Source: an uncultured Lachnospiraceae bacterium (GTDB lineage: Bacteria > Bacillota > Clostridia > Lachnospirales > Lachnospiraceae). From it: a stretch of DNA of 5,019 nt. Within the stretch, counting starts at the first letter, position 1. Every line of letters starts with the position of its first letter. Location: positions 1-5,019 of the forward strand of contig CACYBJ010000184.1 of assembly GCA_902772565.1 (NCBI GenBank), given 5' to 3'. The notes under the pieces are model-generated. The model searched no databases and had not been told where the DNA came from. It saw only the letters and a program-made list of their open reading frames with translations. The translations under genes were made by a program, and so were the position numbers. Positions 1 to 5,019 of this stretch are shown in pieces.

Positions 1-540
1 CTTAATGAAGCAAGTGTCGCCAGCGGCAGCGAGATCCTTGTCTGCAAGGGTGGAGACTTCGCAGATTCCCTTTCGGCATCTGCCGTTGGAAAGCCCATAC
101 TTCTGGTGGGCGGAAGAGTCAGCGCAAGACAGATAAGCTGGCTTAACGCTCACGGAAATAACAATAAGTTCTACCTTATCGGCGGAACGGGAGCAGTTAC
201 AACCTACGTTGATGATGCCCTGAAGTCTTACGGAACAACGGAAAGAGTATACGGTAACAACCGATTTGAAACATCCGTTGCCATCGCAAAGAAATTCTTC
301 AGTAACCCCACAAGACTTGTGCTTGCTTACTCCCAGACAGCCTGGGACGGTCTTTCTGCAGGACCTCTTGCAGCAAAGCTCGGAGCTCCGCTCATTCTTA
401 CACTTAACAGTGATAAGTGGGTGCCTACGGCATCTGCCTATGTGAAGAGTAACGCGACAGGACTTAAGGAAAGTTTCGTACTTGGCGGAACAGCTCTTAT
501 AAACGAAACCAACGCTCAGAAGATTTTTGAAGGAAAATAA
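1..540 (+). CDS. Cell wall-binding repeat 2 (CWB2) surface protein, C-terminal part
   Basis: The reading frame is open from the first base, so the start and signal peptide lie outside the window; 179 residues remain. They form the end of one CWB2 repeat and one whole repeat. The first (about residues 1-78) has GGDFADSLSASAVGKPILL and then FYLIGGTGAV. The second (about 82-177) opens with the hallmark RVYGNNRFETS, continues with AWDGLSAGPLAAKLGAPLIL and closes with FVLGGTALI. In this family, tandem CWB2 repeats (usually three) hold secreted proteins on the wall non-covalently; in C. difficile they bind the anionic polymer PSII. The protein ends right after the last repeat, so any enzymatic or adhesive domain must be N-terminal and unseen. 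An internal GTG at 106 is not a real start, because homology runs straight through it. The family call is firm; the specific function is unknown. Confidence 0.93.
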   Translation, partial: LNEASVASGSEILVCKGGDFADSLSASAVGKPILLVGGRVSARQISWLNAHGNNNKFYLIGGTGAVTTYVDDALKSYGTTERVYGNNRFETSVAIAKKFFSNPTRLVLAYSQTAWDGLSAGPLAAKLGAPLILTLNSDKWVPTASAYVKSNATGLKESFVLGGTALINETNAQKIFEGK

Positions 541-543
541 AAA

Positions 544-561
544 CCGGGCTAAGCCGCCCGG
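544..561 (-). terminator. G/C hairpin with U-tract on the minus strand
   Basis: CCGGGC (544-549) and GCCCGG (556-561) form a perfect six-pair all-G/C stem around the six-base loop TAAGCC. Read on the minus strand, the stem is followed at once by UUUUU-A-UUUU (complement of 543-534), the layout of an intrinsic terminator. On the plus strand it is followed by AACAAAGG, with no U run, so plus-strand termination should be poor. It sits between the CWB2 stop codon and the glycosyltransferase ribosome binding site (about 565-572). The structure is seen directly; its activity is inferred. It could instead be an mRNA-stabilising 3' hairpin for the CWB2 transcript. Confidence 0.45.
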
Positions 562-579
562 AACAAAGGAAGTTGTTAA

Positions 580-1500
580 ATGCTTAGTGTTATACTGCCG
601 GCCTACAATGAGGCTCAGATGATTGATGCTGCCATGCGCAGAATTCACGAGATCCTCAAAGAGGCCAAGATTCCGTACGAGATCATTTTTGTAAATGACG
701 GGTCTACGGACGGTACAAAAGAGGAAATTGAAAAGGCGGCAAACCTTAACTCAAGAGTTCGCGGTCTGTGTTTTTCCAGGAATTTCGGAAAAGAGGCGGC
801 TATTTATGCAGGCCTTGCAGATGCGGCAGGGGACTGCGCAGTGGTACTTGACTGCGACCTGCAGCATCCGCCGGAAAAGATAGTGGACATGTACCGCCTC
901 TGGCAGGACGGTTATGATGTTATCGAAGGCGTAAAGAAGAGCCGCGGCAAGGAGTCAAAGGGCCATGCCTTTGCGGTAAAGGGCTTTTACAAGATGATTT
1001 CCAAGGCCACCGGTGTGGACATGGAAAATGCCTCCGACTTCAAGCTTTTAGACAGAAAGGCCATCGATACTCTAATAAACATCCCTGAGAAAAACATGTT
1101 CTTCAGAGCCATGTCTTCCTGGATCGGCTTTAAGACCATAAGCGTTGAGTATGACGTGGCAGAGCGTACCGCAGGCACCACCAAGTGGTCCACAAAGTCC
1201 CTTTTCAGATACGCTCTTTCAAACATAACAAGCTTCACCACTGCACCCATGGAACTGGTAACGATACTTGGTATTATCACCTTTGTTACCGGCCTGATCC
1301 TTTCCGTAGTGGCCCTTGTTCAGAAAATCCGGGGCGTGGCCCTGGGCGGTTTCACCACCGTTATTATCCTGCTTTGTATATTCAGCAGTATAATTATGAT
1401 TTCTCTGGGTATTATCGGCTTTTACATCGCCAAGATCTATGACGAAGTCAAAGGCCGCCCGAGATATATTATTTCAGAAATTATAGAGAGGAAGAAGTAG
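580..1500 (+). CDS. GtrB/DPM1-like family 2 glycosyltransferase, membrane-bound
   Basis: This 306-residue protein has the size and layout of polyprenyl-phosphate glycosyltransferases (GtrB, DPM1-like). Residues 1-220 are a GT-A catalytic domain. Visible motifs are SVILPAYNE (3-11), the nucleotide-binding VNDGSTDGT (38-46), FSRNFGKEAAIYAGL (65-79), the metal-binding DCDLQHPPE (91-99, DxD = D91/D93), SDFKLLDR (152-159) and ERTAGTTKW (195-203). Two hydrophobic helices follow (about 226-248 and 258-284), then a basic tail with KGRPRY. The family moves a sugar from a nucleotide donor onto undecaprenyl phosphate at the inner membrane face; the sugar here cannot be read from sequence. It is not a cellulose or hyaluronan synthase: only two membrane helices and no QxxRW motif. 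The start has AAAGGAAG at 565-572, about 8 bases upstream, and an in-frame TAA directly before the ATG. It is first in the presumed operon. No GtrA flippase gene is in the window. Confidence 0.95.
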   Translation: MLSVILPAYNEAQMIDAAMRRIHEILKEAKIPYEIIFVNDGSTDGTKEEIEKAANLNSRVRGLCFSRNFGKEAAIYAGLADAAGDCAVVLDCDLQHPPEKIVDMYRLWQDGYDVIEGVKKSRGKESKGHAFAVKGFYKMISKATGVDMENASDFKLLDRKAIDTLINIPEKNMFFRAMSSWIGFKTISVEYDVAERTAGTTKWSTKSLFRYALSNITSFTTAPMELVTILGIITFVTGLILSVVALVQKIRGVALGGFTTVIILLCIFSSIIMISLGIIGFYIAKIYDEVKGRPRYIISEIIERKK

Positions 1501-1552
1501 AAGCCTTAAGCTGCGAGCCCGCAGGGTGCGGCAGCAGGGTACCTTAGATTAA
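1501..1552 (+). promoter_or_regulatory. Leader of the MBOAT gene: small hairpin, GCAGGGT repeat, weak RBS
   Basis: The 52-base spacer holds a perfect small hairpin, CTGCG (1511-1515), loop AGCC, CGCAG (1520-1524). It also holds two copies of GCAGGGT (1521-1527 and 1534-1540). GCTGC (1510-1514) could pair instead with GCAGC (1531-1535), which would compete with the first hairpin. The only Shine-Dalgarno-like site is AGGG at 1536-1539, about 13 bases before the ATG, which is longer than usual. Translation may therefore be weak or structure-dependent. The pairings are seen; a regulatory role is inference. Confidence 0.3.
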
Positions 1553-2956
1553 ATGCTTTTTAGTTCAGTAATTTTCCTATGGATATTCCTGCCGGTGGTT
1601 TTTATCGGCAGTTTTATCCTGGACAGGATAGCAGGAAATAAAGCAGCCAACGTGCTGCTTCTCGTTGCCAGCATATTCTTTTATGCCTGGGGCGAGCCCG
1701 TATATGTGCTGCTGATGCTTTTTTCCATAGCAGCCAATTTCATCTTCGGAATCATAGTTGCGAAGAGTACGGGGCACAAAAAAATATGGCTTTTCGCGTC
1801 GGTTCTCGTAAACCTGGCCCTTATTATGTACTTTAAGTACGCAGCCATGCTTGTCGGTACCGTAAATACTCTTTTCGGTGCCTCGTTTACCATACGCGAA
1901 ATCGCCCTGCCCATAGGTATTTCCTTTTTTACATTCCAGGCCATGTCCTACGTAATAGACGTGTACCGCGGGGAATGCGAAGCTCAGAAAAACGTATTTA
2001 AACTGGCTTTATACATTTCCTTTTTCCCTCAGCTGATTGCCGGCCCGATTGTTAAATACAAGGACATTGCCGAACAGATCGACAACCGAAAGCGGACGAG
2101 CACTCAGACGGCTCTCGGCATCCGCCGTTTTGTTTACGGCTTTGCCAAGAAAATATTAATAGCCAATACACTTGCGGAAGCGGCAGATGCCCTCTACCAG
2201 ATCGGCGTAGACAACATTACGGGAGTCATCAGCATAACGGCGGCACTGTTTTATACCTTCCAGATTTACTATGATTTCTCCGGCTATTCCGATATGGCCA
2301 TCGGCCTCGGTAAGATGTTCGGATTCGAGTTTAAGGAGAACTTCCTCTATCCATACACATCTCTTTCCGTAAGGGAGTTCTGGAGAAGATGGCATGTTTC
2401 CCTGGGCTCCTGGTTCAGAGACTATGTTTACATTCCTCTGGGAGGAAGCAGACGCGGCATCCGCCGTACCTGTATAAATCTTCTCATAGTATTTTTCCTT
2501 ACGGGACTCTGGCACGGTGCAAGCTGGAGCTTTGTGCTCTGGGGACTTTTCCATGGAACCTTCCTTCTCATGGAAAGAACGCCTTTCGGTAAATTCCTTG
2601 ACAAACACAAAGCCTTTGGCTGGGTTTACACCTGTCTGGTGGCTCATGTGGGCTGGGTATTCTTCAGAGTCGAGGACATAAAAACCGCAGTTATTCATAT
2701 TATCAGAATGCTGCTTCCCTGGAGATATACCACAGGTAGGTATTCCGTATGGGAATTTGTAAACAATCGTATGGTATTTACGCTTGTTATCGCGGTTTTG
2801 GGAATGGGTGTCATTCAGAGACTGGTTCCCGAAAAACTTGCGAAGAAATGGAAGTACTCCGCAGTGGAAATTGCTTTCTGTACGGTGCTTCTCGTACTTT
2901 GTATTTCAAGCCTTGCGGCCAATACATATAATCCCTTTATTTATTTCAGATTCTAA
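1553..2956 (+). CDS. AlgI-like MBOAT family O-acyltransferase
   Basis: A 467-residue polytopic membrane protein, close to the usual AlgI length. Hydrophobic segments cover about residues 3-23, 32-66, 78-98, 118-137, 150-168, 225-245, 305-340, 355-371, 407-422 and 436-454. Family signatures are LPIGISFFTFQAMSYVIDVY (119-138), FFPQLIAGPIVKY (157-169), DFSGYSDMAIGLGKMFGF (241-258), FWRRWHVSLGSWFRDYVYIP (276-295) and LTGLWHGASW (316-325). H281 and H321 match the two conserved histidines; H321 in LWHG is the presumed catalytic one. The C-terminal YNPFIYFRF is also typical. Family members pass acetyl groups from a cytoplasmic donor to an extracytoplasmic partner that acetylates a polysaccharide (as in alginate or cellulose O-acetylation). 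The N-terminus MLFSSVIFLWIFLP fits AlgI starts, and an in-frame TAA precedes the ATG, so the start is secure. The SGNH partner follows 53 bases downstream. The final acceptor glycan is unknown. Confidence 0.95.
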   Translation: MLFSSVIFLWIFLPVVFIGSFILDRIAGNKAANVLLLVASIFFYAWGEPVYVLLMLFSIAANFIFGIIVAKSTGHKKIWLFASVLVNLALIMYFKYAAMLVGTVNTLFGASFTIREIALPIGISFFTFQAMSYVIDVYRGECEAQKNVFKLALYISFFPQLIAGPIVKYKDIAEQIDNRKRTSTQTALGIRRFVYGFAKKILIANTLAEAADALYQIGVDNITGVISITAALFYTFQIYYDFSGYSDMAIGLGKMFGFEFKENFLYPYTSLSVREFWRRWHVSLGSWFRDYVYIPLGGSRRGIRRTCINLLIVFFLTGLWHGASWSFVLWGLFHGTFLLMERTPFGKFLDKHKAFGWVYTCLVAHVGWVFFRVEDIKTAVIHIIRMLLPWRYTTGRYSVWEFVNNRMVFTLVIAVLGMGVIQRLVPEKLAKKWKYSAVEIAFCTVLLVLCISSLAANTYNPFIYFRF

Positions 2957-2996
2957 GACCGGACTGTTAGGCAGAGCTTAATCATCGGTTCGGTTT

Positions 2997-3002
2997 GCAG
3001 GT
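2997..3002 (+). promoter_or_regulatory. Short Shine-Dalgarno site supporting a TTG start
   Basis: GCAGGT places AGG (2999-3001) eight bases before the TTG at 3010, a good spacing. The nearby ATG at 3003 is only one base from AGG and opens a six-codon frame ending at TAA 3021, so it is not the gene start. The in-frame codon before TTG is TAA (3007-3009), which rules out an upstream extension. Confidence 0.55.
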
Positions 3003-3009
3003 ATGTTAA

Positions 3010-4128
3010 TTGAAAGTATTTAAGAAAGAAAATATAGTAATTGCGCTTTTTGTGATAATTATAGGGACGCCCTATCTCATCTGGCCCCTTATCAAAAACC
3101 ATGTTAATGCCGAAAGCGCAGAGAAGCGAGAACTGGCAGCCTGTCCGACTCTTGAGCTAAGCAAAGAGTCGCTGGATGCGTTTCCGGCGGCTTTTGAGAC
3201 CTATATAAACGATCATATGCCGTTAAGGAATCAGCTCATAATGACCAACAGTGCTTTAAACTATCATGTATTTGCCACCTCATCCAATGAGGATGTGCTG
3301 GTAGGTAAAGACGGCTGGCTGTTCTATGTGAAGAAGAGCGACGGCAATCCGCTGGCCAATTACCTCGGAAAGAACCTTCTTTCCGAGGCTCAGCTTAGAA
3401 CCATAGCCGATAATGTGATTAAGACTCAGGAAAATCTTGCCAAAGAAGGCACGGAGTTCATCATAATGGTGAATCCCAACAAAGAGCATGTTTACCCTGA
3501 GTATATGCCGGATATTTACGATACTCCCGCCGATATGTATATCACGAAGCAGATTGTGGACTACCTTAAGGCCAACACCGATGTGACTGTTGTTTACACT
3601 CTGGACAGCCTTCTTGCTGCCAAGGAAGCACTTGGGGATGACACTCTTCTTTACAGAAAGACGGATTCCCACTGGAACCGTCTCGGCACCTATATCGCAA
3701 CGGCGGAACTTATGAAAGAAACAGGCGTTTCCCTGCCTGATTACGATTCTTCCGAAGTGAGTATAGTAAAAACCGACGATATTCCGGGAGACCTTTCGGA
3801 CATGCTGGGACTTGGAAATCTGGTTGATCCGGGAAGTCTCTGGGAAGTAACAGGTTATGATGAGCATAACTATAAAATAACCGAGGCAGATGAAAAGCCC
3901 TACACCACAGGTACGGCAACAGGTGCCTGCCCCAAGAAGATTCTTATAAGGCGTGACTCCTTCGGCGAGCATATGAAGGAGATCATTGCTGCGAGCTACA
4001 ATGAGTCGGTGCTGGTGCATCAGCTTGTATTTGATAATGAAGTGATAAAGAGGGAGAAACCGGACATTTTTGTTTATGAAGTTGTAGAGAGAAACCTAAC
4101 CTCTCTTTTGAATTATGTATATGAGTAG
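3010..4128 (+). CDS. AlgJ/AlgX-like (DHHW) SGNH-fold O-acetyltransferase, membrane-anchored
   Basis: A 372-residue protein with a basic N-terminus and one hydrophobic signal anchor (about 9-29). There is no lipobox cysteine, so it should be tethered with its catalytic domain outside. Family marks are EKREL (38-42), FETYINDHMPLRNQL (62-76), VGKDGWLFY (98-106), NPNKEHVYPEYMP (155-167), TDSHWNRLGTY (218-228), RRDSFGEHM (314-322) and EVVERNL (357-363). By comparison with AlgX, the catalytic triad should be D219, H221 and S317. These enzymes take acetyl from an MBOAT partner and put it on a polysaccharide; the AlgI-like gene directly upstream supports this. The chain ends soon after the SGNH domain, with no room for the carbohydrate-binding module of AlgX, so it is more AlgJ-like. 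The TTG start is the only one that keeps the anchor; the first ATG in frame (M70) falls inside the conserved domain. Fold and partner are well supported; the acceptor is not known. Confidence 0.88.
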   Translation: MKVFKKENIVIALFVIIIGTPYLIWPLIKNHVNAESAEKRELAACPTLELSKESLDAFPAAFETYINDHMPLRNQLIMTNSALNYHVFATSSNEDVLVGKDGWLFYVKKSDGNPLANYLGKNLLSEAQLRTIADNVIKTQENLAKEGTEFIIMVNPNKEHVYPEYMPDIYDTPADMYITKQIVDYLKANTDVTVVYTLDSLLAAKEALGDDTLLYRKTDSHWNRLGTYIATAELMKETGVSLPDYDSSEVSIVKTDDIPGDLSDMLGLGNLVDPGSLWEVTGYDEHNYKITEADEKPYTTGTATGACPKKILIRRDSFGEHMKEIIAASYNESVLVHQLVFDNEVIKREKPDIFVYEVVERNLTSLLNYVYE

Positions 4129-4221
4129 AAAACGGCTTTAACGGAAATGATTTTTGTAAGGGCTATGGGGAGCCCGTAAACAGCACGAAAAGCCGGGAAG
4201 TTTCGGGAAGGAATATTGGGA
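4129..4221 (+). promoter_or_regulatory. Structured spacer with doubled CGGGAAG before the aminopeptidase gene
   Basis: At 93 bases this is the widest gap in the window. CGGCTTT (4133-4139) is exactly complementary to AAAGCCG (4189-4195). Inside lies a smaller hairpin, GGGCT (4160-4164), loop ATGGGG, AGCCC (4171-4175). TTTAACGG (4137-4144) can pair instead with CCGTAAA (4174-4180) with one bulged A, so two folds compete. No U run follows any stem, so it is not a standard intrinsic terminator. CGGGAAG occurs twice, at 4194-4200 and 4204-4210; the second overlaps AAGGA (4208-4212), the likely ribosome binding site nine bases before the ATG. No convincing promoter was seen. Function is unproven. 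Confidence 0.3.
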
Positions 4222-5019
4222 ATGAACACTTACAGCAAGAGAGTTTCAACGCTGGCCGAGAAAATGAAGAAACAGGGGATAGACGCCTGTCTTATTCCCA
4301 TGTGCGATGACCATGGCTCGGAGTATGTTGGGGATTACTACAAAAACATTAAATATTTCACGGGCTTTACCGGTTCTGCCGGTACGCTCTTAGTTACTGC
4401 CGTCAGACGCCAGATAAAAGGACAGTCGGCCTATGCCGCCTATCTCTGGACCGACGGCAGATATTTTATCCAGGCATCGGAAGAACTTAAGGGCAGCGGC
4501 ATCAGCCTGATGAAAGCCGGTGAGGAGGGAGTTCCGACGGTGACGGAGTTCCTTTCCTCAGTTAAAAAATCCGTAATGGAAACAGAGGAGGAAAGGCTGG
4601 CCGAAAGCGATGAGGAAGTCGCTTCGGAGGGAATAAGAAAGTTTACCATCGCCCTTGACGGAAAGCTTTTTACCACCCCTTCAGTGGAAGGCCTTGCCCG
4701 GGCCGTAGGTGCCGTAAAGGGCGGCGATGCGGCGCTGGTTACCGAAACGGACATAATCGATGAAGTTATAGATGACGACGAAGGCTTCACACGACCGGAT
4801 ATGCCGCAGGCAGCCATCTGGGAGCTGGCTCCCAGCTTTGCGGGAATCACAAGAGAAGAGAAGGTGGGCACCCTCCGGGATGAAATGGAGGCCATGATAA
4901 ATGCCGACGGAAAAAGGGCCCAGGCTTTTGTGATCACGGCTCTCGACGAAATTGCATGGCTTTTTAATCTTCGCGGCGGGGATGTGGACTACAATCCGGT
5001 ATTTCTGGCATATGCCATA
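4222..5019 (+). CDS. Xaa-Pro aminopeptidase (aminopeptidase P, M24B), N-terminal part
   Basis: The frame is open from the ATG to the window end, giving 266 residues. It matches the long, three-domain aminopeptidase P (about 600 residues, animal XPNPEP1 type) rather than the shorter E. coli PepP. Clear matches are DDHGSEYVGDYYKNIKYFTG (29-48), FTGSAGTLLVT (49-59), LWTDGRYFIQA (75-85), GSGISLMKAGEEGVPT (91-106), TRPDMP (190-195) and LDEIAWLFNLRGGDVDYNPV (241-260). The enzyme is cytoplasmic and removes the N-terminal residue from peptides with proline second. Only the two non-catalytic N-terminal domains are present; the metal ligands of the pita-bread domain lie beyond the window, so activity cannot be judged. 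Two stretches look longer than in relatives: about 60-74, and an acidic one at about 115-140. AAGGA at 4208-4212 supports the start. Probably a housekeeping neighbour of the glycan genes. Confidence 0.93.
   Translation, partial: MNTYSKRVSTLAEKMKKQGIDACLIPMCDDHGSEYVGDYYKNIKYFTGFTGSAGTLLVTAVRRQIKGQSAYAAYLWTDGRYFIQASEELKGSGISLMKAGEEGVPTVTEFLSSVKKSVMETEEERLAESDEEVASEGIRKFTIALDGKLFTTPSVEGLARAVGAVKGGDAALVTETDIIDEVIDDDEGFTRPDMPQAAIWELAPSFAGITREEKVGTLRDEMEAMINADGKRAQAFVITALDEIAWLFNLRGGDVDYNPVFLAYAI

Noticed and set aside
482..503. TTGGCG and TATAAA as a promoter for the glycosyltransferase operon
   Set aside because: The spacing is about ten bases, far short of the usual 16-18, and both elements are inside coding CWB2 motif sequence.
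2156..2698. 180-codon open frame on the minus strand
   Set aside because: It is antisense to the most conserved part of the MBOAT gene (including WRRWH and LWHG) and resembles no known family.
580..2956. Cellulose or alginate synthesis operon
   Set aside because: The glycosyltransferase is a GtrB/DPM1 type with two helices and no QxxRW or PilZ domain, so the AlgI-like gene alone does not make this an alginate or cellulose locus.
2958..2994. Possible stem ACCGGA (2958-2963) with TTCGGT (2989-2994) before the SGNH gene
   Set aside because: Six pairs with one G-U and a 25-base loop is easily met by chance, and it has no terminator or operator features.
3003..3023. ATG-started mini-frame (MLIESI, then stop) overlapping the SGNH start
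   Set aside because: Its ATG is only one base from the AGG site, too close for initiation; the same site fits the TTG at 3010.
3280..4020. 246-codon open frame on the minus strand
   Set aside because: It lies wholly inside the SGNH gene, whose plus-strand product carries the DxHW and DSF motifs; the minus product has no recognisable domain and shadow-like composition.
4086..4109. AGAGAG/CTCTCT hairpin followed by Ts near the end of the SGNH gene
   Set aside because: Only three of six pairs are G/C, the loop is nine bases, and the T run is short and partly inside the stem; it also lies in coding sequence. Too weak for a terminator call.
4440..4937. 165-codon serine-rich open frame on the minus strand
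   Set aside because: It is the shadow of the aminopeptidase gene, whose plus-strand frame is open from 4222 to the window end with strong family motifs.

Overview
The window reads as a bacterial chromosome fragment packed with genes on one strand. All five supported genes lie on the + strand, separated by 39 to 93 bases. The most likely source is a Gram-positive member of the Clostridia, possibly Lachnospiraceae. This rests on the cell wall-binding repeat 2 (CWB2) domains, which are typical of clostridial wall proteins, on purine-rich Shine-Dalgarno sites, and on a long animal-type aminopeptidase P. The lineage is inferred; no rRNA or other marker is present.

Layout. (1) 1-540: the C-terminal end of a secreted CWB2 protein, cut by the window's left edge. 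(2) 544-561: an all-G/C hairpin whose U-tract lies on the opposite strand, so it would terminate leftward (antisense) transcription. (3) 580-1500: a GtrB/DPM1-like family 2 glycosyltransferase with two C-terminal membrane helices. (4) 1553-2956: an AlgI-like membrane-bound O-acyltransferase (MBOAT). (5) 3010-4128: a membrane-anchored AlgJ/AlgX-like (DHHW/SGNH) O-acetyltransferase with a TTG start. (6) 4129-4221: a spacer with nested complementary segments and a doubled Shine-Dalgarno-like heptamer. (7) 4222-5019: the N-terminal part of a cytoplasmic Xaa-Pro aminopeptidase, cut by the right edge before its catalytic domain.

How the genes may work together. Genes 580-4128 look like one operon for building and decorating a surface glycan. 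The glycosyltransferase would load a sugar onto a lipid carrier at the inner face of the membrane. The MBOAT protein would move acetyl groups across the membrane, and the SGNH protein would place them on the glycan outside. The neighbouring CWB2 protein belongs to a class that, in Clostridioides difficile, is held to the wall by binding an anionic polysaccharide. This raises the untested idea that the cassette modifies the polymer that anchors such proteins. The aminopeptidase is probably a housekeeping neighbour. No mobile element, CRISPR array, tRNA or rRNA was seen, no convincing promoter was found, and no stretch over 300 bases lacks a gene.
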